Notes under the pieces: model-generated | What the model saw: the letters and a program-made list of their open reading frames with translations, nothing else | What the model was told of the DNA's origin: nothing | The model's database searches: none | Position numbers and translations under genes: made by a program | NCBI RefSeq assembly: GCF_008042275.1 | Contig: NZ_RDBK01000043.1 | Coordinates: 110,660-174,659 of the forward strand | Length of the DNA: 64,000 bases | Reading direction: 5' to 3' | Source: Streptomyces sp. OR43 | Lineage (GTDB): Bacteria > Actinomycetota > Actinomycetes > Streptomycetales > Streptomycetaceae | Shown: piece by piece, positions 31,894 to 39,868 of the stretch | Layout: each line of letters begins with the position of its first letter | Numbering within the stretch: the stretch's first letter is position 1

Positions 31894-34800
31894 TCAGGAG
31901 ACGAACGTCAACTGGCGGGCCACGTCGCGCATCTGCTCCGCGCTGGTCTGCTTGGCGCCGTTGAGGGTCAGGTTGGTGACGCGCTGGTCGTAGTGCGCAC
32001 CAGCGCCGCGGCCTCCACTCGTGCCGAACCTGCCGGCCGGTCGGGCGTCGTAGCCCATGAGCCGGGCGGTCGCCTGCAGCAGGGACCGGGACCGGGCGGA
32101 GCCATCGTGAGGGATCCAGGACTCCGGGACTCCGGCCTCGCCGCCGAGGACCATCTGCGGGCCGGTCAGGATGCCGCCCCGGGCCATCGTCTTGATACCG
32201 GTCTGGCCGGTGAACTGCGTCAGGAATGCATCCCGGTACTGGGCCGGGAGCTTCTTGATCTGGTCGAGCATCCGTGGCACCAGGTCCTTGATGGTGCCTG
32301 CGGACAGGCCAGCCGCGATGAGGTCGGCGTAGCCCCGGCCGGGTGCACCCCGCAGCGTCGTGAGTAGCAGGAGTGAGTTGGCCAGGTCCTCACCGGACAG
32401 TGTCTTGCCCGCCTTGGCGACGGCGGTGTTGGCGGCGTCCACGTCGGTCTTCTTTCCGGTTGCCGCCTGATGCGCCAGTTCCATCGCGGCGCTGTCGCCT
32501 TGCGCGGCCAGGAGCTGGGCTAGGTCGCCGTAGCCCATCGCGGCCAGGGCCTGCAGGTCCATGGCGAACTGCTGGTTGACCTTCGTCGAGGCGTTGAGCT
32601 GCTTCGTCAGGTCATCCAGCGTCGCCTTGGCCGTCGATCCGGTCGCCTTGAGCTTGGCCACGATGTCCTTGAACTGCTTGTCCGAGGCGCCGGCCAACGA
32701 GTTGACCAGGGCGTAGCCGTCTTCACCCATGGCCTCCAGCAGGTCCTGGATCTCCTGCCCGCCCCGCTTCCCGATCTTCGCCAGGTTGTTGCGCCACTTC
32801 GTGGTCGCGGCGAGCGAGGCCGTCAGCTGCTTCTGGTACGCGGTCAGGTTGAAACTGCTGGGCGCCTTCGCTCCCTTCTTCAGACCCAGCGCCGCATCGA
32901 GGGCGTAGACGTCGCCCTTCTCCTTCTTGACCTTGGCGTCGGCGGTCGTCTTCGCCTTCCGGGCAGCAGAAGTCCGGTCCGCTGCCGCGGCGTTGGCCTT
33001 GGCCGCGTTGCGCCGGGCATCAGCGAGCTTCTTCTCAGCGGCCAGCAGCTGCGCGTGCGTGTGCTTCCCGCGGCGAACCCGGTTCAGGTTGTCCTCGGCC
33101 TCGCCGACCTTGCGGGCCCCGTCCTTGCGGGTAGCGGCCTGCTTCTTCTCGGCGACCTTCAGCGCGTCGGTCTTCTTCTTCAGGTCGGCCAGAGCCTTCG
33201 CGAGATCCGCGAACGCCGCCTTCAGCTTCTCGATGAGGGAGTCGTAGCGCTCCTTCGCATCGCCAGGCCCGCCCAGTACAGCGGTGCCAGTCGGGGTGTA
33301 CGTGAACCCGGCGAGCCCGCCGTCGGCGAACCGCTTGGCGTTGACCCGGTCCAGCATGCTGACGCCGTACTTTCGTACAGCGTCGGCCTTCACGATGTAC
33401 TCGCCGTTGCTGACCAGGGCGGGGATGCTGTCCGACGTGCCCGTGCCCGGGCCGGAGATCGGCCCACCAAACGGGTACATCTGCAGGACCTCGCCACCGG
33501 ACGCGTACCGACGGATCAGCCCGCCGTTGCGGCGCGCCTGAATCATGTCCGGTACGCCGTTGGCGTCGGTGTCCGAGCCGGTTGCCTTGAGGTAGACGCC
33601 GATGCCGACGGGCCTGCCCTGGATCCCGTTGATGGCTCGCTGGATCGCGCCCACCTGGGAGATTGCCGAGCCGGTCGGCACCGTGACGCTGACCTTGCCA
33701 CCCTTCATGTGGGTGACCTTGAACCCGAGGTCCTTCAGCGTCTTCTCGGCAGTGCTGGTCAGGGCCGACATGGTGAAGGACTTGCCCTTGGTCGCGCGAA
33801 CCTTGCTCTGCACGGCCTGCAGGTCGGTGATGGCCTTCTTCGTCTCGGCGTTGACCTTCGTCGTCGCCGAGGCGGGCAGCTTGGTGTAGGCCGCGGTCAG
33901 CTTGTCGATGGCGTCCTTCGAGAACCCGGCCGCGTGCATTGTCGCCTTGAGCGCCTCGACGTCCTTGGCCAGGACCGCGTTGCCGGCCTCCACCGAGTTC
34001 TTCTGCTCGGCCACTGCCTGCGCGTGCTCCATGGCGGCCTTCGCCGCGTCGAGGAATGCCCCCTTCACCGCGCGGCCCTTCTCGCTGGTGACGTCCAGCG
34101 AGTGCCCGTTGTCCTTCACCGCGGCGGTGAGGTCAGCCAGCGACTTGCGGAAGCTGATTTCCTGCTCAGCCGCCCCGATGTTGAGCCCGTTCAGGGTCTT
34201 CAGAGCATCGGTGAGTTCCTCGGCTGCGGACTTCTGGTTCTTCAGCTCCTCGTTCGTCATCGCCAGGTCGTCCTTGAGACCCTTGGATGACTTGCCGGTG
34301 AGCTGCTGCTCAACGCTCGTGTTCGCGAGGGCGTCGGTGTACTGCGGCAGGAGCGTCTTCAGCTTCTCGACCGACGTGCCCTGGTCGATGGCGCTCTTTG
34401 CGAGGGCGTCGAAGGATTGCGCCGCAACGTCTGCGTGACCGGAGCTGACCAGCGAACCGAGAGCATCGTCAACGACCTTGATCTGGTCGTGCGCGTCCTG
34501 CAGGGCGATATCGGTCTCGGCCAGGCCCTCGGTAAGGCCCAGCGTCACGCTGTTGACGATGTCCGTGGCACGGTTCTGCCCGGTCGGGTGGGCGATGCGC
34601 TGTACCGCGTGGCCGAACCCGTCAAGGTCCTTCCCGAACTGGTCGTAAGCGGCCCCGGCCACCTTGCCCTTCTGGCCCAGGTCGACCAGCGACTGAGCCA
34701 TCTTCGCCGTGCTGGGCGGGGCATCCTTGAACGTCTCCTGGATTCGCTTCGAGGCGTAGGAGACCAGTTCCAGGCCGGCCACGACCGCACCGACCTGGCC

Positions 34801-35634
34801 GAGGACCATCATCGACATCCGGGCCCGGGCTGCGGTGACACCCATGGACGCCAGCGCGGCACGGGTCGCCGCGATGCGCGGCAGCAAGAGCACCATTCCC
34901 GCACCGACCAGAGTCACGGCACCACCAACACCCATGAACAGCGTGACGGCGTGCTGCACCGGGGCGGGCAGGCCGTTGTACGCGTTGACCAGGCTGGTTA
35001 CACCCTGCGCCATGCCGCGCAGGGCGCCGTTGGCGGAGGACCCGCCCTCGATGAGAGCTACCTCGATCGCACCCTTGAGGCGCTCGATGTCCCCGATGAG
35101 GTTGTCGGTCTGGACGGAGGCCATCCGCTGGGCGGCGCCCTGGTCGTCGACCGCGCGGCGGTAGGTGTCGATGCCCTTCGCGCCGAGCTCGTACATGATC
35201 GTGGCGGACCGGACAGCGTCCGACCCGAAGATCGTGGCCATGGCGCTGTTCCGGGCCTCGGGGGTGAGCTTTCCGAACGAGAGCTTCATGCGCTGGGCGG
35301 TCTCGGATAGGCCGACGAACTTGCCGCTGCTGTCGTAGGCCGAGAACCCGATCTTGTCCATGGCGGCCTCGGCCTCTTTGGACTGAGGCACCAGGCGCTG
35401 CAGCATCGTCTTCAGCGACGTACCGGCATCCGACCCGATCAGGGCGTGGTCCGCGAACGCGGACAGGGTGGCGACAGTGTCCTCAAGGGTCAGCCCTGTC
35501 TGGTGGGCGAGGAGACCGCCCTGACGCAGAGCTGTGCCCAGCCCGTGGACATCGGCGGCACTCTTGTTTGCGCCGGCCGCGAGGAGGTCGGCGATGTGGC
35601 CGACGTCCTTGCCCTGCAAGCCGAACGTGTTCAT
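31894..35634 (-). CDS. Tail tape measure protein, C-terminal piece (frame broken)
   Basis: This is the main body of the tape measure: 1246 residues in this frame, with no ribosome-binding site at the first internal ATG (MNTFGLQGKDVG). It includes the phage TP901-type tape-measure core (SIGLSETAQRMKLSFGKLTPE-like region), hydrophobic helices (HAVTLFMGVGGAVTLVGAGMVLLL), long Ala/Lys coiled-coils and a C-terminal GGEAGVPESWIPHDGS segment. A 299-bp tandem duplication at 35512-36109 separates it from its N-terminus in another frame. Removing one copy would restore a 1387-aa protein from 36356. It sets tail length in siphoviruses and assists DNA entry. Confidence 0.85.
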   Translation of the reverse strand: MNTFGLQGKDVGHIADLLAAGANKSAADVHGLGTALRQGGLLAHQTGLTLEDTVATLSAFADHALIGSDAGTSLKTMLQRLVPQSKEAEAAMDKIGFSAYDSSGKFVGLSETAQRMKLSFGKLTPEARNSAMATIFGSDAVRSATIMYELGAKGIDTYRRAVDDQGAAQRMASVQTDNLIGDIERLKGAIEVALIEGGSSANGALRGMAQGVTSLVNAYNGLPAPVQHAVTLFMGVGGAVTLVGAGMVLLLPRIAATRAALASMGVTAARARMSMMVLGQVGAVVAGLELVSYASKRIQETFKDAPPSTAKMAQSLVDLGQKGKVAGAAYDQFGKDLDGFGHAVQRIAHPTGQNRATDIVNSVTLGLTEGLAETDIALQDAHDQIKVVDDALGSLVSSGHADVAAQSFDALAKSAIDQGTSVEKLKTLLPQYTDALANTSVEQQLTGKSSKGLKDDLAMTNEELKNQKSAAEELTDALKTLNGLNIGAAEQEISFRKSLADLTAAVKDNGHSLDVTSEKGRAVKGAFLDAAKAAMEHAQAVAEQKNSVEAGNAVLAKDVEALKATMHAAGFSKDAIDKLTAAYTKLPASATTKVNAETKKAITDLQAVQSKVRATKGKSFTMSALTSTAEKTLKDLGFKVTHMKGGKVSVTVPTGSAISQVGAIQRAINGIQGRPVGIGVYLKATGSDTDANGVPDMIQARRNGGLIRRYASGGEVLQMYPFGGPISGPGTGTSDSIPALVSNGEYIVKADAVRKYGVSMLDRVNAKRFADGGLAGFTYTPTGTAVLGGPGDAKERYDSLIEKLKAAFADLAKALADLKKKTDALKVAEKKQAATRKDGARKVGEAEDNLNRVRRGKHTHAQLLAAEKKLADARRNAAKANAAAADRTSAARKAKTTADAKVKKEKGDVYALDAALGLKKGAKAPSSFNLTAYQKQLTASLAATTKWRNNLAKIGKRGGQEIQDLLEAMGEDGYALVNSLAGASDKQFKDIVAKLKATGSTAKATLDDLTKQLNASTKVNQQFAMDLQALAAMGYGDLAQLLAAQGDSAAMELAHQAATGKKTDVDAANTAVAKAGKTLSGEDLANSLLLLTTLRGAPGRGYADLIAAGLSAGTIKDLVPRMLDQIKKLPAQYRDAFLTQFTGQTGIKTMARGGILTGPQMVLGGEAGVPESWIPHDGSARSRSLLQATARLMGYDARPAGRFGTSGGRGAGAHYDQRVTNLTLNGAKQTSAEQMRDVARQLTFVS

Positions 35635-36109
35635 CGCCTGCGCGGACAGGGTGGCCGCCTCGGACAGGTCGACCTGCCCGGATGCGGCCAGTGCGAGCGA
35701 GCCTGTGAGCGCACCGCCGATGATGTTGGCGGTGCTGACGCCCGCGCGGGCGAGCTCGGCCTCTGCGTTCGCCGCCTCGGTGGCCGTGAATACCGAGGTC
35801 TTACCCGCGTGAGACCGCCCTGACGCAGAGCTGTGCCCAGCCCGTGGACATCGGCGGCACTCTTGTTTGCGCCGGCCGCGAGGAGGTCGGCGATGTGGCC
35901 GACGTCCTTGCCCTGCAAGCCGAACGTGTTCATCGCCTGCGCGGACAGGGTGGCCGCCTCGGACAGGTCGACCTGCCCGGATGCGGCCAGTGCGAGCGAG
36001 CCTGTGAGCGCACCGCCGATGATGTTGGCGGTGCTGACGCCCGCGCGGGCGAGCTCGGCCTCTGCGTTCGCCGCCTCGGTGGCCGTGAATACCGAGGTCT
36101 TACCCGCGT
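35512..36109. repeat. Exact 299-bp tandem duplication in the tape measure gene
   Basis: Bases 35512-35810 recur as 35811-36109. Every line I compared between the copies is identical at an offset of 299. The duplication starts at gagaccgccc and ends at tacccgcgt. It is recent or an assembly artefact, since no divergence is seen. Confidence 0.9.
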
Positions 36110-36356
36110 CCAGGGCGGCCGCGCGGAGCTTGGCCATGTCTGCAGTTGACGCACCGGTGACGGCGCGGACGTTGGATAGGGCCTTGTCGAACTTCGCGGC
36201 TGCGGCCGCCGCCACCGCGAAGCCGGCCAGCATCGCCGCACCGGTTGCCGCACCCGCGTTCGCCAGCTTCGTCGTGGTGTCGGACGCGGTCCGCATGCCC
36301 CGGGTGTAGTGGGAGATGTCGGCGCGCAGCCGGACGGTGACGGAACGGGTTACCAC
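35631..36356 (-). CDS. Tail tape measure protein, N-terminal piece (frame broken)
   Basis: This 241-aa frame begins MVTRSVTVRLRADISHYTRG and reads the true N-terminus for about 180 residues (TKLANAGAATGAAMLAGFAV, then FGLQGKDVGHIADLLAAGANKSAADVHGLGTALRQGG). After that the duplication puts it out of frame into an Arg/Pro/Ser-rich tail. Its start overlaps the stop of the chaperone GT frame by 7 bp. It is not expected to be functional alone. Confidence 0.8.
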   Translation of the reverse strand: MVTRSVTVRLRADISHYTRGMRTASDTTTKLANAGAATGAAMLAGFAVAAAAAAKFDKALSNVRAVTGASTADMAKLRAAALDAGKTSVFTATEAANAEAELARAGVSTANIIGGALTGSLALAASGQVDLSEAATLSAQAMNTFGLQGKDVGHIADLLAAGANKSAADVHGLGTALRQGGLTRVRPRYSRPPRRRTQRPSSPARASAPPTSSAVRSQARSHWPHPGRSTCPRRPPCPRRR

Positions 36357-37203
36357 GGCTCACCTCCTGTGTTCTTCGCGTTGCGGCGTTCGAGGTGGAC
36401 GTGGAGGCCGTCGGTGCTGCCCTTGCCGTTCTGATGGGCGCGCACGGTCTTGGCCGATGTGGCACAGGCGTGGCAGAGAACGAGGTCGGCGGCATACGCG
36501 AACTCGTTCTTTGCGTCAGTGGCCTCGGACCAGGGCTGCCCGCAGTCCGGGCAGGTGTCCGCTTCGACCTCGGCGAGGGCGAGGGCCCACGCCCGGTCTT
36601 CCTCGATCCACGCCGGCTCGCCAGGGGCGACGACGCGGCCGAGGAACACCGAGCGGGGGACACCCCAGGCCCGCGCGGTTTCTACTTCTCGCCGCCACCG
36701 ACCGCCGCCAGGAGAGCGGAGGCGGCCAACGAGAAAGGGACGAGGCTGCTGGAGTTGTGGACGTCCCAGGCCGCGTCGAACAGGGCCTGGATCTGCCCCT
36801 GGTTGATGACCTTGAACAGGTCCTTGGTGTCGTCCACGGTCATGACCGGGTCGACGCACGACGCGGCAATCAGCGCGCGGGGGAAGCTGTCCGAGTCGAA
36901 CAGTTCTTCCTTGCTCGTCGAGGGGTGCGCGGCCAGGAGGGACGAATACTCCTCGTCGCCGATGTACCGGAACTTGAACTCGGCCTCGGCCTCGCGGGCC
37001 TTCTCGCGGAGTTCGGCGATCTGCTGGGCGATGACGCCGCCCGGGTGCGACTCGGTGAGGTCGGAGGGCTGCCAGTCCTCGGAAGCCTCGACGAGTTCTG
37101 CCTCGAGGCGCTCGATCTCCCCAGCGAGCGCACCGTCCAGCATGATCTTGACGGTGCGCTCGCGCGGCTTGGCCTTGGCAAGCAGGGCCTTGATGTCGGG
37201 CAT
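36350..37203 (-). CDS. Tail assembly chaperone GT, -1 frameshift product
   Basis: Ribosomes that slip one base back at CCCTTTC (36733-36739) leave the G frame and continue to the stop at 36350, giving about 284 aa. The extension reads LVGRLRSPGGGRWRREVETARAWGVPRSVFLGRVV and later carries CPDCGQPW and CHACATSA, a four-Cys zinc-like site. The T-specific region typically binds the tape measure and the shared G part binds the tube protein, so the pair scaffolds tail assembly. The frame relation (-1) and the open T frame across the overlap support the fusion. Confidence 0.8.
36682..37203 (-). CDS. Tail assembly chaperone G
   Basis: This 173-aa protein starts at ATG 37203 (MPDIKALLAKAKPRERTVKI), overlapping the tail-tube stop as TGATG. 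It is rich in charged helices (GEIERLEAELVEASEDWQPSD, AQQIAELREKAREAEAEFKFRYIG) and contains DSFPRALIAASCVDP, the usual chaperone-G core. It stops at 36682 shortly after the slippery heptamer. This is the normal-frame product, with GT as the minor product. Confidence 0.85.
   Translation of the reverse strand: MPDIKALLAKAKPRERTVKIMLDGALAGEIERLEAELVEASEDWQPSDLTESHPGGVIAQQIAELREKAREAEAEFKFRYIGDEEYSSLLAAHPSTSKEELFDSDSFPRALIAASCVDPVMTVDDTKDLFKVINQGQIQALFDAAWDVHNSSSLVPFSLAASALLAAVGGGEK
36733..36739 (-). promoter_or_regulatory. -1 programmed frameshift heptamer CCCTTTC
   Basis: In the G frame the codons are gtC CCT TTC, an exact X-XXY-YYZ slippery site. After a -1 slip the next codons read ctc gtt ggc (LVG), which continue directly into the T frame. 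It lies 54 nt before the G stop codon. Confidence 0.75.
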
Positions 37204-37682
37204 CAGGCGACCGTCGCGGCCGTCGCCGGCGGGTCCGTGACCTTCATCGGCGACACGAACTTCATGACCTCGTTCGCCGCCGGGGAGCTGTTCTGCGGCT
37301 CGCCGCACGCGATCGGGTACACCTCGACCTTCTGCGCCACGGTCCACGCGGTGGCGTAGTCGACGCCGCGGCGCACGACCAGGAAGCCGGACACGCCGTA
37401 CTTCAGGGTGGAGTAGGGGGCGTCGTCGGTGGGGTTGTCGCCCCGCTTGAACGTGACCTCGGTGTCGTAGCCGACACGGCCGACGGTCTTGGTGTCGAAC
37501 TTCGACGCCAGCGACGACGTGTCGACGTCCGCCGTGGACGGGTCGACCTTCAGGCCGTCCGGGGTGATGCGCTTGGTGTAGTCGGCGCCCGCGTTGAGCT
37601 CGGCCACGGTCGGGGCGTTGATGTTCGCGCAGGTCGACAGCCAGGCCACGCGGGTCTTGCCGTCGCTGATCAGGTCAGACAT
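37203..37682 (-). CDS. Major tail (tube) protein
   Basis: This 159-aa protein starts MSDLISDGKTRVAWLSTCAN. It has the compact beta-rich tube fold pattern with a VGYDTEVTFKRGD turn, then YGVSGFLVVRRG and WTVAQKVEVYPIACGEPQN, typical of actinophage tail-tube proteins of about this length. It lies immediately before the chaperone G/GT genes, as tube genes normally do. A terminator-like hairpin and a GGAGGG ribosome-binding site precede it, consistent with strong separate expression. Confidence 0.85.
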   Translation of the reverse strand: MSDLISDGKTRVAWLSTCANINAPTVAELNAGADYTKRITPDGLKVDPSTADVDTSSLASKFDTKTVGRVGYDTEVTFKRGDNPTDDAPYSTLKYGVSGFLVVRRGVDYATAWTVAQKVEVYPIACGEPQNSSPAANEVMKFVSPMKVTDPPATAATVA

Positions 37683-37705
37683 GAGCCCTCCAGGGCATGA
37701 AGAAA

Positions 37706-37727
37706 GCCCCGGCCGTTGGCGCGGGGC
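37706..37727 (-). terminator. Intercistronic terminator before the tail tube gene
   Basis: On the minus strand the arms gccccg/cggggc (37706-37711 and 37722-37727, with inner gcc/ggc pairs) are followed by tttctt. The hairpin ends 23 bp upstream of the tail-tube ATG, beside its GGAGGG site. Layout and sequence resemble the hairpin at 27906-27927. Confidence 0.65.
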
Positions 37728-37746
37728 AGACAGGGATGGGTGGGGG

Positions 37747-38076
37747 TCAGATGCGCAGAGAGGCGACCGTGACGGTCGTCGCGGACGAGTAGCCGACCGC
37801 GCACAGATTGTCGGCCTGGTTCAGCAGGAGGTCCGGCTGCAGGGGGCCGATCATCCGCTCCCCGGACGCGGGGACGGACACGACGACGTTCGCCGCGGTC
37901 TGCCCGCGCACGGACGCGGTCGACGTCAGGGTCACCGTCACGGGGCTGCCCGAGCCGTTCTTGACGTGCAGAAAGTTCCGGTCGCCGCACTCGACCTTGT
38001 CGCCGCCGCCGGCGGCCGCTGCGTAGGTAGGTGCGAGGCCGCCGAGGGCGACGGTCTGAGTGGCGAGGGTCGCCAT
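37747..38076 (-). CDS. Small structural-module protein, 109 aa
   Basis: MATLATQTVALGGLAPTYAA opens a protein dominated by beta-prone stretches (FLHVKNGSGSPVTVTLTSTA, then AANVVVSVPASGERMIGPL, ending VGYSSATTVTVASLRI). The composition and position between the tail terminator and tail tube genes suggest a virion decoration or tail accessory protein. No signal peptide or enzyme motif is present. A hairpin with a T-tract follows it, so it ends a transcription unit or marks an attenuation point. Confidence 0.7.
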   Translation of the reverse strand: MATLATQTVALGGLAPTYAAAAGGGDKVECGDRNFLHVKNGSGSPVTVTLTSTASVRGQTAANVVVSVPASGERMIGPLQPDLLLNQADNLCAVGYSSATTVTVASLRI

Positions 38077-38088
38077 GGTGGTCTCCGA

Positions 38089-38499
38089 TCAGGAGGGAAT
38101 GGACTGGATCCGGTACTGCACCGGCACGAACCAGAGCGGCGGCGTCACGTCGTCGTCGCGCTGTACGGGAGGGCCGCCCTGGTCCTCGGGCAGCCACGTC
38201 TTGCGGCCGTCCACGGACAGCGGCACGGACAGGGCTCGGCGGACCCGGTCAGCGACCCAGAGAGCGCGCTCGACGGAGCCGCCCACACACGTCACCTGGA
38301 ACGTGGCCGTGAAGTCGCCACGGTCGTCGGCCAGAGACGCCCGGCCGGCCATGCCCGGGTCGGGGTAGAGGACGGCGAACTTGTCGGGCGGCACCCATCC
38401 GGTACTGCTCGGGGTGCCGCCGAGGTAGACGGTCAGGCCGGCCCCGGTCAGCGCCTCCTGAACGGCATCGACGTGGGGCAGAACGGTTGGGGTTGTCAT
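38089..38499 (-). CDS. Tail terminator / tail completion protein
   Basis: This 136-aa protein reads MTTPTVLPHVDAVQEALTGA, then WVPPDKFAVLYPDPG, ATFQVTCVGGSVERALWVADRVRRAL and a C-terminal PLWFVPVQYRIQSIPS. The alternation of a helix and a beta sheet ending in a YRI strand is characteristic of siphovirus tail-terminator (gpU/Gp17-like) proteins that cap the tube. Its place between the gp10-like and tail-tube genes agrees. Confidence 0.75.
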   Translation of the reverse strand: MTTPTVLPHVDAVQEALTGAGLTVYLGGTPSSTGWVPPDKFAVLYPDPGMAGRASLADDRGDFTATFQVTCVGGSVERALWVADRVRRALSVPLSVDGRKTWLPEDQGGPPVQRDDDVTPPLWFVPVQYRIQSIPS

Positions 38500-38503
38500 C
38501 GGG

Positions 38504-38905
38504 TCACCACCACGTCAGTCCGCGCTGCAGGATGAGTGCCATCTGCGCCTCGAAGCGGGGGGTTTCGTTGATCAGGGCGCGGCCGCCGTCGTTGTGTGGC
38601 GGGTTCTTCACCGAGCCGTACTCGAGGATGTTGCCGAGCGCGCCCTGCTGGCTGCCCTTGTCTGGGCCGATGATGGCCAGGACCTGGTCCGGGCCGAAGG
38701 TCAGCACGTCGAAGTTCACGGTCCGCGGGTAGTACGGAGCGTGTTTCGGTGCGGAGATCCGGGCGTTCGCCCGCCACTCCGTCTTGATGTTCAGTGCGCC
38801 ACGGGCGACGACTGCACGGGTGTCACGCCGTGCCTGCGGGATGCCGCGCAGGAGGTGATGTTGCAGACGCCGGACGTCTCGTGCGTCGAACGGGTTGCCG
38901 CTCAC
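38504..38905 (-). CDS. HK97 gp10-like head-tail joining protein
   Basis: This 133-aa protein starts at GTG 38905, overlapping the upstream stop as GTGA. The sequence ARGALNIKTEWRANARISAPKHAPYYPRTVNFDV, then GNILEYGSVKNPPHNDGGRAL, matches the gp10/HK97-type minor tail component, with a helix followed by a beta region containing the YG(S/T) turn. Such proteins join neck and tail. The start is set by the overlap with the DUF6093-like gene. Confidence 0.75.
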   Translation of the reverse strand: MSGNPFDARDVRRLQHHLLRGIPQARRDTRAVVARGALNIKTEWRANARISAPKHAPYYPRTVNFDVLTFGPDQVLAIIGPDKGSQQGALGNILEYGSVKNPPHNDGGRALINETPRFEAQMALILQRGLTWW

Positions 38906-39309
38906 GTCCGTTCCTCCGCACTGATCCGCCAGGCGGTGGCCTGGGCGGACAGCTGCCCGCCCGTCACCCACAGAGTCACGCCCCGCATGCGGGAGTCGTC
39001 CGACTCCAGCACCTCAATGCGGGCGCCAGGCAGAAGTCGCACGCCCGGCAGTTGGGTGGACCAGGGCAGCGACACCTCGAGCTCCCGAAGGACAAGCTCG
39101 CGCTCGCCCGCCTGCACGTCCTCGCCGGCCGACTGGGCCACCGGCTTGATGCGGGCCTTCCCCGCATACAGGACGGCCTGCGTGCCGGGGACCGTGGTGC
39201 CGCTGTCCCGGTCGAAGGTGTCCGGGCCCTGGGTGTAGAGCATGACGAGGTCCCGCATCCGGCGTTCGGCAGCCGCCCGGCCCTGGGTCAGGGCTGCTTC
39301 CTCGCTCAT
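38902..39309 (-). CDS. Head-tail stopper-like protein (DUF6093 type)
   Basis: This 135-aa protein has the DUF6093 pattern. A helical N-terminus (QGRAAAERRMRDLVMLYT) leads to a short barrel with LYAGKARIKPV, ERELVLRELEVSLPW and LLPGARIEVLESDDSRMRGVTLWVTG. The last motif is the usual head-closure barrel of siphoviruses. It is encoded between the connector and the gp10-like gene, with GTGA and ATGA overlaps on both sides. Confidence 0.75.
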   Translation of the reverse strand: MSEEAALTQGRAAAERRMRDLVMLYTQGPDTFDRDSGTTVPGTQAVLYAGKARIKPVAQSAGEDVQAGERELVLRELEVSLPWSTQLPGVRLLPGARIEVLESDDSRMRGVTLWVTGGQLSAQATAWRISAEERT

Positions 39310-39656
39310 GGCGCACCGTGCACGATGGTGAATGCCGTGGTGCGTGGCGGCCGCAGTTCGTCGACCTCCGTCTCGGTCAGGTAGATCTCCCCTGCGGAGC
39401 GGGAGGAGTCGACCGTGTAGGAGTAGTCGTCGATGGACTCCTGCCGCAGCCCGTTCGGGTTCCGCAGGACCCGCAGGACCATCGCACAGCAGACCTTCTT
39501 GGAGACGGCCGTGGATACGGTGGCGTACCGCGGGAACCGGTCGATGATGACGGAGGTGGCGTCATCCAGAAGGGCGGGCGCCTGGCGGTCCTCTACGTCC
39601 GTGAGATCACGGCCGAGCCTGTCCGCCAGGTCCGCAGGGGTCGCCAGGGTCGCCAC
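39306..39656 (-). CDS. Head-tail connector (adaptor) protein
   Basis: This 116-aa protein starts at GTG 39656, 6 bp after AAGGAGT. VATLATPADLADRLGRDLTD, then APALLDDATSVIIDRFPRY, is the standard opening of Gp19/Gp15/Gp42-type actinophage connectors, which dock under the portal. The central SKKVCCAMVLRVLRNPNGLRQESIDDYSYT and GEIYLTETEVDEL complete the family pattern. Larger frames over this region are shadows of the capsid gene. Confidence 0.8.
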   Translation of the reverse strand: MATLATPADLADRLGRDLTDVEDRQAPALLDDATSVIIDRFPRYATVSTAVSKKVCCAMVLRVLRNPNGLRQESIDDYSYTVDSSRSAGEIYLTETEVDELRPPRTTAFTIVHGAP

Positions 39657-39658
39657 GG

Positions 39659-39856
39659 TTACTCCTTCTTGGCGTCGTCCTCGGCCTTGGCCGCAGCCTT
39701 GACCTCGGAGATGCCCTCGGACTCGGGGAGACCGCGGAGCCGCTTCACGACCGCGGCGTCCGTGGTCTCGAGCTCTCCGTCCGCGAACGTGGCCCAGATC
39801 CCCTTGTCGTCCTGCAGGACCAGGGCCGGGTACTTCGCGCTGCTGAACTTCGCCAT
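39659..39856 (-). CDS. Small head-region protein, 65 aa
   Basis: MAKFSSAKYPALVLQDDKGI, then WATFADGELETTDAAVVKRLRGLPES, opens a small domain with a charged Ala/Lys/Asp tail. Similar short proteins follow the capsid gene in many actinophages and may be capsid cement or connector accessory proteins. It is 12 bp from the capsid stop and 2 bp from the connector start. No family assigned with confidence. Confidence 0.7.
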   Translation of the reverse strand: MAKFSSAKYPALVLQDDKGIWATFADGELETTDAAVVKRLRGLPESEGISEVKAAAKAEDDAKKE

Positions 39857-39868
39857 GACGGCGTCTCC

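Larger units (their letters stand above)
31894..36356 (-). pseudogene. Tape measure gene as a whole, disrupted by duplication
   Basis: The gene runs from ATG 36356 to the stop at 31894, but the 299-bp tandem copy (not a multiple of three) shifts the frame inside it. Read through the duplication, translation leaves the native frame at the 35810/35811 junction and stops at 35631. Excision of one copy by recombination between the perfect repeats would repair it exactly. Confidence 0.75.
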
